64,000 bases of DNA from Sebastes aleutianus. Its lineage: Eukaryota; Chordata; Actinopteri; Perciformes; Sebastidae. Of the stretch, positions 51,591-61,499 are shown one piece after another; the first letter of the stretch is position 1, and every line of letters starts with the position of its first letter. The notes under the pieces are model-generated. The model was not told the DNA's origin and did no database searches. It worked only from the letters and a program-made list of their open reading frames with translations. A program made the position numbers and the translations under genes. The DNA is taken from positions 9,735,741 through 9,799,740 of the forward strand of contig CAKAKS010000001.1 of assembly GCA_916700875.1 (NCBI GenBank), given 5' to 3'.

Positions 51591-53089
51591 TATCCCCCTG
51601 TGTTTCCTCAATACAGAAACATGTGAGTCTCCTGAGTAATTTAATAATATGATATGTTTATGTTATGGCCGTAATGTTTAACTCTTTCAATTTCAACTTT
51701 GTTTCTTTTTTTCCTGTCAGTTTGGTGTGGAGGGTGGCTCTAAATAGAACAATACCCAAGAGCGTCAGCTACTATCTCTAAGGGAAAGATATTCAGAATG
51801 TTCTGTCATTGCAATAGTTAATCTAAAATTGACCCAAAATCCAAAACTGAACTCATTTAAACAGCTGAATTAGATTAGATGGTTCTTATCACAATGCGTC
51901 TTGGGAGTTTATAGTTGGCTTCTCCTGTGAAGTTTTTTCTGTACAGTATGCAGAGTTGTACCTTTGACATTTGATGAAAGAACCAGATACTTTCCAATGC
52001 AGTTGCTACTCTTCAAGAGCGAGACATAAGCCTTAGAAGTGCTTCAACTGTCAGTCACATAACATTTAAAAATGAACAGGACTTTTACTTGCGGAACCCT
52101 GAATGACCAAAATAACTAATCCCACTTCAAAACCTTTCAAGTGTGCTGTGTTCTCAGCCATCTATGAATGAATGAATAGGTGATGTCCACTTCACAGTAC
52201 ACCTGAAAGGCCACCCACTCTCTTTCCTGTTTTTAAGTCCCACTATAAACTGCTTGTTTGTCTGCATCACAATCTAATGAATGCACAATGCACCTCTGTA
52301 TCTCCGTGTATGTATACGTGGAAAGCTGCACATGGTCCCCGTGGGCCTGTGACCCTTATAACCCCACCTCTCCCCCTAATCTCGTAATCTTTAGCGGAAC
52401 AGCAGCCTCTGTGATCATTGGCAGGTCTGGCGCATTGCATACCTTCCTCCTGTGGCGCTCAGGGGGGATATGTGGGAATATCTGCAGGTAATCCACATCT
52501 CCTACTAATATTTGCAGCCGGATTTTTCTAATAAGACCTGGGCCTGTGCGCATGGGTGGGCTAGGTATAGGGGTGAAACATGGCCTTCTACGGGAAAGTG
52601 AAGACAGACCACTTAACTAAGAGAGATGATGTGATGAGGCGGCCCCTGAGATGACCTGTACGATAGAGAGATGCATCTTTAGCTGAGTGTGCAGCGTTAT
52701 ACAAGTGTCGCCTCTGCCAGCAAATCACAGCCTAATGGGAACACTGTAAACACTCTAGCATGAACAAAGACCATCTCAGAAATGAAACAAGCTTATAATA
52801 CGTTAGTTAATAAGCCTGAAGACAAGGTGCAGCTACAGCTTTATTGTGATATGCCTGAGTCTATTTGCTTAGACGGGAGAACATCATTAATTGAACTCTA
52901 AAAATGCCACCGTATTAAATACACGGACTATAAATCCTGTAACAAATCACAACTATATCTCCTACAAAATACATTCATACAGGCTTACTAGTAATTTGCT
53001 TTTACAAATGTCGTCTGTGGTTCATGTCCTGTATCATCAACACATTCTTATCCCAACTCGTCACATACCACTGCTTTGTCACGCCAAGC
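51591..53089. other. intron 1 sequence, nothing notable
   Basis: No exon or recognised repeat. Confidence 0.45.
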
Positions 53090-53300
53090 ACCAAGTCACT
53101 TTAGAAATAGGCAACAAAACCACTATAGTTAGGTTTAGGAAAGAACTACATGGTTGTGCTTCAAAACTACTACGTTTGTAAAGTGAAAATGAGACTGAAC
53201 GTTGGGAACACAGGACACGAACAAACAGCTGATTGTAATGTGACGCACGGGACATGAACAGCGGTCTCCTGGATGAAAGACTTGTTTGTTGGACCCATCC
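53090..53300 (-). repeat. dispersed repeat of the 24.5/26.1-kb family, inverted
   Basis: Read on the minus strand it gives GGTGGATGGGTCCAACAAAC, TTTCATCCAGGAGACCGC, ATGTCCCGTGCGTCAC and further on TTCCTAAACCTAACTATAG, the same order as the plus-strand copies at 24521 and 26065. Confidence 0.65.
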
Positions 53301-53751
53301 ACCTCCCCGTTCGCCCTGTGTGTCTCTTTGGCTTGTTAAACTACTTCATCACACTCCCGGCACACTTTGTCGCACTTTGTTTACTGTTGCTGTGTGTGGA
53401 TTTACATCATAGTGAATGGAACGTCCAGTGCGCTTCATACCGGCGCTAAAGGGTGCCGTGTGCGGTGGTACAGAACACCGACCGCCGTGAAAAAGCCTCG
53501 ATATTCAACGCCTCGATATTCAACGCCCTGGGAATGAGAACGGGCTGGCATCATATGTTGTTAGGCGACTAAAACACATTCTTTTTTCGGTTAAAAATTT
53601 AAAAAGGTCAATATATTTAGAATCTCAGATCCCATCAGCTATCAGTCTGCCGATGGATAAGCCTCTAAGCGACGTACATGAAACCTGCCTTGGCGGATGT
53701 CTGCGCTCTCCGAGTGCACTTCTAGTTTACAGTCCGATTAGCAACTTGAGA

Positions 53752-53925
53752 TGCAAGACTGGAGTTGGAGTTGAGAGACGACGTGTATGACTGGATTGTT
53801 TGACAAGTAGCCAGTTTACAAGCTCATTTCAAACCAATAAAAAGCTAAATCATCATCAGTCGATAGACGGCTTCATACGAATGAAGAATCTGTTTATGGA
53901 GATTACTGCATTTGGGTCACCATTG
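53752..53925 (+). repeat. second copy of the 45.0-45.4-kb repeat, internally deleted
   Basis: Matches GTAGCCAGTTTACAAACTCA and AAACCAATAAAAAGCTAAA of 45091-45129, then jumps to AATCTGTTTATGGAGATTAC, which corresponds to 45344-45363. The roughly 200 bp between these in the first copy is missing. A 15-bp tandem duplication (CCTCGATATTCAACG) lies just before, at 53497-53527. Confidence 0.65.
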
Positions 53926-56137
53926 ACTTTTTCAATATTTGTCCCAGACTAAAACTTGATTCAGACGGCATTACGTTTCTTACAAAACACATTTGCTGAT
54001 ACAAAGTAGTTGTATATAAATGTCATTTTTAGGAAACAGCGTTGTAACTGAAGACTGTATGAGCCTTTTACCAGTCATCATGATAATAATGAGCCTGATA
54101 TCCTTAAATGTAAATACCACCATCTGTAAAATAATTATGAGCGAAAGAAAAGTATAACTTGTAGAAACAGACTGCGGTTGGTGTTCGGGGCGGATGGGAA
54201 CATTTCAACTCACTTCTGAAAACCATAAAAAGCATTTTTCATAGTGCGACTGCAGATGTCATTTCTAGCAATGCTTTTTCTTAATAGCCATGAAACCTTA
54301 TAGCCATGTGGCAAACACATGAAAATGACACATGCGATACATGTTATTGTAACATAATAACCCTCGGTGGTGGAGGAAGGAAGTGTTCACATTATTTACG
54401 ACCACAACACACAAAATGTACATTTCAGAGTTCATGCCCGTCCTGTTAGCGTTTTTGAGACTTCTGTCCGAATCATTTATTGTGACAGATGGTTACTTCA
54501 CACAGCACTGGCTCCTCACTGGGAGGCAGCCCCCTCTGATATCTTATGGAGTCATCAGCAGCCGCTTGCCAAGTTTAATACGACCGGGGACCATAACTCT
54601 CTCTGCAACTACTACTAAACATGCCAGACAGGTCTGGCTGCCTCCCCTCCCTCAGATCGATATCAAATTGTCTCACAGAGCATCGGCAATCAAGCGCGCC
54701 AGAACGGTGAGCTCTCAGTCAAAGGTTACAGACCGGCCCTGGCCAGCTTCGCCCTCAGCTGACGTGTGACCGCTGTTTCAAAGAGTTCTTTGACAGTTTA
54801 ACATCTCTCCACCCCACGCTGCCCCCCTCCACCTCCTCCACCTCCACCCCTTCTGCCTCCCCTCTCTCCTCACTGTTGTTTTCCTTTCTCAGCCGTCCTG
54901 ATTAAACCTGGAGATCCCGGAGGGAGGCTCTGATTTCCCAGCCCTGACTGTTACTGTAGTGAAGTCAGCGCTGCATGTCCTCACACAAGGCCAGTCAAAC
55001 CCACCGGCTACAGAAGGCTGAGTAATGAATGGAGTTTGACCGGTGCAACATCTGCAGGACACAGGCGTTGTGTTTGCTTTGAACTGCACCCTGTGAGGTC
55101 CTGTTGTCTCTTTATATTGTTGTACAAGTCTCTGTCAATACCTCGGTCCAATACAAGTGCTTCATTATTTATTGCACTTGCTTTTTTTATAGTTAATCAA
55201 TGCTTTACTAATGCAGTCACAAGCCATTTATAAGAACAACCTTTTAGTTTCCAAGTTTTGGAAATTCTCATGCACAGCACTTGCTTTGTCTTTTTAGCTC
55301 TTTAATTAATCGTGAAGACCAATCTGATGGATTGAACTTCTAGAAAAGAGCTGTAGGACATCTGAGCCAAAATCCATTACTAACATGAACTTATAAAGTG
55401 GTCCAACAGTCCAATGGATGTGTCTTCCTGATGAATTCAAGAGTTTAAAAGACAAAGCAAGGGTCTGGAGGAGGATAGCAAACAAAAAGTTGTTCTCAAC
55501 TGATCTAAAAAGCATTAGTATTAAACATATGGGCTTTATTGACTATTAATAGAGTATAATAATGTATCTAAGTGTCTTGTGGGTAAAAGCAAAGAATAAA
55601 GAAAATTCCATCAGGATGAGAAAACAATCTATATAAGTCAGTGCATTATTGGAAAATCAATTATTTCATTCCAAGTTTGAAATATGGCCCCATGCCCACA
55701 CACGCTCGTTGCCAACACACTCAAACTCTAACAGCAAAGAATGTGATTGCCAAATTGCAAATGATGGCAAGAAATAATTGGAGGGTAATTATTTACTTAA
55801 TGCAACTCAAACTTCAGCCCTAATGTTGGATGTCGCATTAAAACATTGACAGAACTGGATTTGTGGATTTGATCGTGCAGCTCAGTGCAGTTCTGAGCAA
55901 ATTACATACAGCCTGGAGCTGCTGCTGCTGCTGCTGCATGAATGGAGCCTTTTTTTTGGGATCACAGGGAAAACTTGCCCCGGGGGACATGGAATTTCAG
56001 AGGGTTTTCCCCCTTAAACATACACTGGTATACGCTTTAAAGGTAAAAAGGTAATTTTGCACTTCCTATATCCTGGATAATGCAGTTTGAGCTGAATGCA
56101 ACTCATTCATTGCAGGTTAAACTCAAGCAAGATGTGC
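53926..56137. other. intron 1 sequence near exon 1, no gene
   Basis: Includes the longest chance open frame of the window (128 codons, 54383-54769), which has no signal, domain or codon pattern I recognise. A (CTG)n run of six units is at 55917-55936. No exon supported. Confidence 0.45.
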
Positions 56138-56333
56138 ATTTTTAAAAAGAATGAAAAATATTTTTTAAAAGAATGAAAAATATTTAAAAAAAATAATTAA
56201 ACATATGTTTTAAAAGAATGAAAATATTTTTTAAAAATAATGACATTTTTTTTTTTAAATAATGAAAAATATTTTTTTTAAATAATGACAAATATTTTTT
56301 TTAAATAATCAAAAAATATTGTTTTAAATAATT
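56138..56333. repeat. AT-rich minisatellite just inside intron 1
   Basis: Irregular tandem units of about 20-27 bp built on AATGAAAAATATTTTTTAAA, at least seven units with insertions of T. It ends 77 bp from the exon 1 donor. Confidence 0.85.
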
Positions 56334-56409
56334 TCTTTATGTGTGTGGAAAAAGTTAAATTCCATAACTTGTTTTCTAAATATTACAAATAACACAATGA
56401 GAAACTCAC

Positions 56410-56521
56410 CGTTCTGCTCCTTTACACTTGGAGGGTGAAATTTGCTGACATGACTTGATTCAGCTTCCGAGCCATATTGTTGGAGAAGCGATGCAAGAAG
56501 GAATATTAATGGAAGGATCAT
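56410..56521 (-). CDS. pdgfc: pdgfc coding exon 1 (start codon, signal peptide)
   Basis: Encodes residues 1-37 plus the first base of codon 38. The protein starts MILPLIFLLASLLQQ, a typical hydrophobic secretion signal; the run GSEAESS resembles the TQAES stretch of human PDGFC, so signal cleavage near residue 20 is likely. The exon ends in KEQN and the first base of Gly, followed by donor GTGAGTTT, matching the KEQNG|VQD junction known in PDGFC (phase 1). The start is the most upstream in-frame ATG, because an in-frame stop lies about 65 nt further upstream. The start context is weak (C at -3, A at +4). The mature N-terminal segment before the CUB domain is short and poorly conserved, as usual for the family. 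Confidence 0.92.
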
Positions 56522-57400
56522 TTGGATGGATGGAGTGGTGGGTTGGCGATCACAAAAACGCTGTTGAACGGTGATGGTTTTGGATCACCACGCACATGCG
56601 TCGTTTACAGGACACCAGTGCTGTTTTGGACACATTTGGAGAGGATACAGGCAGAGTAGAATCCACATAATCTTAATCATCAGTCCTTCTTGGGAAAAAA
56701 GTGAAATTTATGTCTCAATAAATCAAGACAAATCCTCATCCAAAGCTTGGAGACCTGCGTAATGCCAGTGCGCACCTGTTGGTTCTGAGAAAAAGTTGGA
56801 TACTAAGTGATGATAATCCTGGAATTAGTTGTGAAAGCGTCCGTATGCAGGCGGATCATCTATGGTACAAAGATCATTAGAAGAGCGCCGATGCATTTTG
56901 GCTAAAAGCGCGCGTCCACGGTGCGTTTCTTGGACTCAGTGTGAATAAATCCCAGCAGATCTTTTACGCATTAGAAGAGCTCTGCAGCAACCTGATACAG
57001 TCTGTGCCCAGAAATGAGTTCTGTTGTCTGGCGAAGCTCTCGAGTCATAACTTGGTGGAGACTGAGATAGACTGAGGGGTTGGGTTTTTTGGAGACTGCA
57101 CAACTGACGGCACAACAGGTGCTATACATAAAGTACAACTTCCCAGTAGAGGAAACTCCCCGGCAGCACGTTAACTGTTCCGTTGCTGCTGCTGCTGCTG
57201 CTGTGGCTGCCTGGTCCAATGAGGTGCTTCACACACTTTCAGTAACACATTGTCAAATGCAGTTCCACTTGTTGAGACAGTTTCACACGTTTCCAGGAAA
57301 CCTGTATCCAGATAACTGAGAGTAAAGCAGCTCAGCACCAGTCTGTTATGAAGAAAAAAGTCTCTAAAATAACTTTGCAGACTGTTTCCTCCACATTAGA
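56522..57400 (-). promoter_or_regulatory. candidate pdgfc 5' UTR and promoter region
   Basis: This is the DNA just upstream of the pdgfc start codon. It is less AT-rich than the introns and has a few CpG-containing patches (for example GCGCGCG near 56909). It contains a CTG repeat at 57183-57206. I find no convincing TATA box at a sensible distance. Minus-strand ATGs occur, including one at 57219 opening an 82-codon frame with a poly-alanine run read from the CTG repeat; it could be an upstream ORF if transcription starts beyond it, but nothing shows that. The assignment as UTR/promoter rests on position only. Confidence 0.5.
57183..57206. repeat. CTG trinucleotide repeat
   Basis: A short, nearly perfect (GCT)n run about 660 bp upstream of the pdgfc start codon, possibly inside the 5' UTR. 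Confidence 0.85.
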
Positions 57401-57409
57401 AAAGAAACT

Positions 57410-58140
57410 TTAAAGGGGAACTACGCCCATTTTCAAAATTCATATATGTTATTCCTATGGTCTTAGAAAGTCCAAAAAAATCTTAGTAAACATGAATAAA
57501 CTCCTTCCCAAATCCAAAAACTAGAGTGCTAAAACTCAAACTTGTGATGTCACAGGGTATAAAGTGTGGAGCTGCTCCATATGAATTGGGAGAGATGTTA
57601 TTTTTCCAGCGGAATTGGTCCGTTTTTGATAGTCCAAGATTTGTCATGTGGATATATTTTTGTTTGTTTTAATTTTCGTGGAATAAACTTTTCACTCACT
57701 ATACGAGCCTCATATTTGAAGCTGACCAGGGAGTGAGTGTCTGCAGAAGGCAAGTGGAAGTCGGACATGGTAGTCTACGTGAGTCAGAAACCTTTACATC
57801 CTGCTAGAAGCGGCAAGGACGGTTAAGAGCAAGCTGCCACTACAAAAAAGTGCAAAAAATATTAGTAAACATGAGCAACTCTCTCCCAAATCCAAAAACT
57901 AGAGAGCTAAAACTCAAACTTGTGATGTCATAGGGTATAAAGTGTGGAGCTGCTCCATATGAATTGGGAGATATGTTCTAGAGCACCCAGGGAAATGAGT
58001 ATATCACAACACTACAATAGAATAAAGCTCATTTGGGTATAAAAAAAGAAAACAAACATTCTGTGGGTTCATAAAATCAGTCTCCATACATCGTCTATGG
58101 AGAAGCTCCACACTTTATACCCTGTGACATCACAAGTTGG
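57410..58140. mobile_element. TTAA-headed interspersed element with internal direct and inverted duplications
   Basis: TTAA (57410-57413) is followed by AGGGGAACTACGCCCATTTTC, a common fish element start. A block of about 120 bp (AAATCCAAAAACTAGAG...GATGTCACAGGGTATAAAG...CCATATGAATTGGGAG) occurs at about 57478-57592 and again at 57860-57974. A third piece, CTCCACACTTTATACCCTGTG with ACATCACAAG, is present inverted at 58104-58137. No closing inverted end is visible. Confidence 0.7.
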
Positions 58141-60555
58141 AGACTTACTTCTCTGTTTTTTGGCTTTGAGAGAGAGGAGCTCATGTTCACTAACATTGAT
58201 TGAACTTCACTAGACCATCTGAAATAACATATTGGAATTCTTTTCTTTTTTTCTCAGTATAACCTTTCCCAAACTGCTTAAATCTGTTAAATTAGAAACA
58301 AAATGATCAGCGAGAAAATGTTCATGAATCAGTGGCTGAATTTGTCACTTGTTCTTAGAAAAAACAGTTTTAAGGCTAAACATCAGAAGATGTGTATTAT
58401 ATTCCATGTAGAACAATTCACTCTACGCCTCGCACAATACAACATATTATAATATATGATGTAAACACTTTTCTGGATAGTTTTGTCTAATGTGAGTGTA
58501 AAAGAAAGCTCAGTTGTGGCCTATTTGGGAAAAGAAAAATAATGTACTTGCTATTGTGTGTCTCTCATTTACTCCCTTTGTTTAGCGCTCATAAATATAT
58601 TTTTCCTACTCTCTCCATTGGGATACATCATTGTGGCCTTTGTGGCCCACCTACATTTTTTGCCCAGTGCATCATGCTCCATCAAATTTATAACATATAC
58701 AAGGTTAAACAATGAAGTCCGCGGTGGATATTCACATCAGGAGCTTCACCGTTCAAAAGGAAACTTTCCATAAGAAAATATGCTTGTTGTGACCACGGAG
58801 TGATTGTTTAAAACCTCGATTCATTTTCCCCGTTAGAGAGATGAAAGATAGATCTGTACCCACACCAGACTCTTCAACACGCTGTTGTGCATTCTGCCTA
58901 ACTGTTTCTGTGGAAGGAAATGTTTAAGAGCTTCTCAATTTGTCATATCAAAGCAGAAACACCGCTTAGAACAATACTCTCTCCTGTTCCCAATTTCCTT
59001 TCTAACCCAGCTCACTGTTGTACCTCATCAACTGCGTTTCATGTGGCTCCCTCTCATTCTATTGTATGGCAAAATCCAGCAGCAGTGTATCCCCCACACA
59101 CTGTATGGTAAGTCTGCTGCAGCACAGACACAACAATCAGAGGAGAGCCGGAGACATATTGAACCCATTGAGCCAGACACATGATGCAATGCCGCAGCAA
59201 TTTACCCCCATGCAGTCTCACATAGCTCAGAAACTACCACCTCAAAGAGAGCGCAGGGCGGCCGTCTCCACAGCATCAAGGTATGGAGGAGGGTTTTTGT
59301 GGTTTTAATCAGAGTTAATGGCTGGGAAAAGAAGGCATGGGGCATTGATACAGTCATTTCATACGTGTGTTGCCCCCGTGGAGAGGGGCATATAGAGGTC
59401 TTCTTGTGCCTGCTGCAAGGGCCAAGGCCCTTTGTGTAAAGGAGAGTATCACATTCCAGCCCTGCAAGGGCCTGCAGCAGATGTCAGCACTTCACATTGT
59501 GGAATCCCTCTCCCTTTCGCACACACATACATACACACACACACACACACATACTCGTTCACCCCTTGAGGTTTTGTCTGTAAAAGCTGGGTATTTTGTC
59601 TCGTTGTCCACATTTGATTGCCGCTTCCACGGTGGTCTTGGGAAACGTGGAGCGGCTTTGATACAAAGAAATATAATAAACAGAGGAAATTAGAAACAAG
59701 GCAGATCTTTTGGGGTCACGGCTGACACACGGAGAGACATGCCAGCCAGGAGGGCTCTGTGTCCACCAAGCAGGCTGGAGATGGAAATGTATACTATAGA
59801 GAATTCACATAGTCGTCAGCTCACAGCTAAATCCCATTAGACTTGCTTGCCTTTTCGGGACACATAACTGTCAAACAAACAAATGCCCCTCTCTCTCAAA
59901 TCAGTCTGCGTTACACAACGCATCTGTCACAGTGTCACACAGTAAAAAACATCAGTTTTGTTCCAGGTGAAGTGAAGTGAAACACAAGGGGAAGGGACAC
60001 GTTTGCTACATCCTGCTCATCCTTACATCTTGAAGAAAAAAAAAAAAAAAGGCCTTTGAGATGACTTCATTTATATGGTAAAAACCTCCTGCAGCAGCAG
60101 CAGGAGCTTTCGCTGTGTGGTCTCGCGTTGGAGGAGTTGTGGGAAATGTGCCAGCGGAGGAATTTAGAAAGGAATGACTCACATTTTCTCTGAGTTTATA
60201 ACAAATTGGAAGTCTTTTACAGTCATTGTTATGCCTGATGAGTTCCTATCATTGAATCACAGATACAAGGGCGTGCTAATGCTCTGAGGGTGCCGTGTCC
60301 TTCAGCGTGTGGACACACTTTTATATCACTGAGTTGTATGAATGCTTAAGTCTTGTGCTTAAGTTTGATATGGGGGAAAGTGTGGCATCATGGTGATTAA
60401 TTGCCCCTGACTGCACATGGCTTTGAAACCAGAGCCCCCTGGTGGTGCCCCTCACGGCTACAGTCAGTCAGGCATTTGCCCAAATGAACACTTGTTGATG
60501 CAAGTACTGTAGAAAAATGTCATCATGTGATAAGGGCAATGCGTTAACTTCTAAT
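58141..60555. other. upstream intergenic DNA, no gene
   Basis: No exon is supported on either strand. Simple repeats only: (AC)n at 59520-59552 and an A tract at 60035-60049. Some CAGCAG units are near 60091. Confidence 0.5.
59520..59552. repeat. (CA)n microsatellite
   Basis: A CA run with two ATA interruptions. Confidence 0.9.
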
Positions 60556-60560
60556 GGAAT

Positions 60561-60606
60561 CATCCATCCATCCACTTTCTAATCTGCTTATCCTGTTTCA
60601 GCGTTG
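60561..60606 (-). mobile_element. 3'-end fragment of the 32.8-kb SINE-like family, inverted
   Basis: CATCCATCCATCCACTTTCT followed by AATCTGCTTATCCTGTTTCA reads on the minus strand as CAGGATAAGCAGATTAG plus an ATGG tail, matching the tail of the element at 32789-33153. Confidence 0.7.
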
Positions 60607-61111
60607 TAAAACTTGGAGCCTTCATCTTCAAGCACATTGATTTCCACCTCTAAAAACAGTCATCATTAGTTAAGAATAGAAGGTATACTGTTGTTTTTCC
60701 AGTGTCGTGGTTTGTAGTTATAGAAAAACAGTTGACTATGACTCAGAAACCCCAGACAATCATCATGATGAGAACCTGCTGCTTCTGAAACCAGTCTAGA
60801 CACCAAAGGCTTCAGCTGCTTTAAGAAAACAATCTGTTTTTTATTTATGATCTGGACATTTAGAGATAACCCGCTGTGGCCTTTGTTGCACTAAACTGTA
60901 GTTTGCTTTTTTTAGTAAGACAAACTGACATTGGGCACATCGTTCCTGAGTGGTAGTCTGTTAATGATATGCAACTGGTCAGATTAACACCATTACCTGT
61001 ACAATATATGAAAATATTTCATTTCTAAGTAACAGTAGCTGTACCACTTTATAAAAACACTCCAAGTATAAGACTAATACTGCAGAAGTGCAGAAGTGCA
61101 GAAGTGGAATA

Positions 61112-61497
61112 CACTGAACAAAAATATAAATGCAACACTTTTGCTTTTGCTCCCATTGTTCACGAGTTGAAAAATAAAAAAATCTTCACATCCTATATGC
61201 ACACAAAAGACTTATTTCCCTCAAAACTGCACATTTTAGAGTGTCCTTTTATTGTGGCCAGCCCAAGGCACACCTGTGTAGTAATCATCCTGTTCAATCA
61301 GCATCTTGATATGCCACACCTGTCAGGTGAGTGAGTGGATTATCTAGGAAAAGGGAAAGCTCTCACTAACACAGATTTTAGTGAAATTTGTGACCAACAT
61401 TTGAGAGAAATACGTTTTTTGTGTGCTTAGGAAAAAGTCTTAGATCTAGTGAACAATGGGGGCAAAAACAATAGTGTGATGTTTATATTTGTCAGTG
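61112..61497. mobile_element. Tc1/mariner-like MITE with TA target duplication
   Basis: The left end CACTGAACAAAAATATAAATGC is inverted at the right as GTTTATATTTGTCAGTG (one A-run difference), flanked by TA at 61110-61111 and 61498-61499. The interior CTTGATATGCCACACCTGTC followed by AGGTGAGTGAGTGGATTATCT is a hallmark of a fish-wide Tc1-like non-autonomous element by recollection. 386 bp, no transposase. Confidence 0.88.
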
Positions 61498-61499
61498 TA

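Larger units (their letters stand above)
5541..56521 (-). other. pdgfc: pdgfc gene, six coding exons (gene-level span)
   Basis: Platelet-derived growth factor C is a secreted dimeric ligand of PDGF receptor alpha, made latent and activated when a protease removes its CUB domain. Joining the six minus-strand exons gives 1026 nt, or 341 residues plus stop, close to the 345 residues of human PDGFC. Seen in the sequence: a hydrophobic signal peptide (about residues 1-20), a CUB domain (about 48-160), a hinge with a KKAR processing site (228-231), and a cystine-knot growth factor domain (about 232-341). Intron phases are 1, 2, 0, 1, 0 and every junction is GT...AG. PDGFC rather than PDGFD is chosen from close matches such as FGLEDPEDGIC, SDEYFPSEPGFC, LEPERWQLD and RCGGNCACC. 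No frameshift or internal stop was found. The gene name is from recalled family sequence, not a search. Confidence 0.96.

Noticed and set aside
53461..53530. Direct repeat CCTCGATATTCAACG as an attachment site or array
   Set aside because: Only two tandem units, 15 bp, inside degraded repeat sequence; best seen as a small local duplication.
54383..54769. Longest open frame in the window, 128 codons, plus strand
   Set aside because: It has no family motif, no signal or domain, overlaps another chance frame in a different phase (54367-54618), and lies in intron 1 of pdgfc. Length alone is expected by chance in 64 kb.
5541..56521. Assignment as pdgfd instead of pdgfc
   Set aside because: The hinge (LEPERWQLD), the CUB words (SDEYFPSEPGFC) and RCGGNCACC fit PDGFC; PDGFD has different residues at these places.
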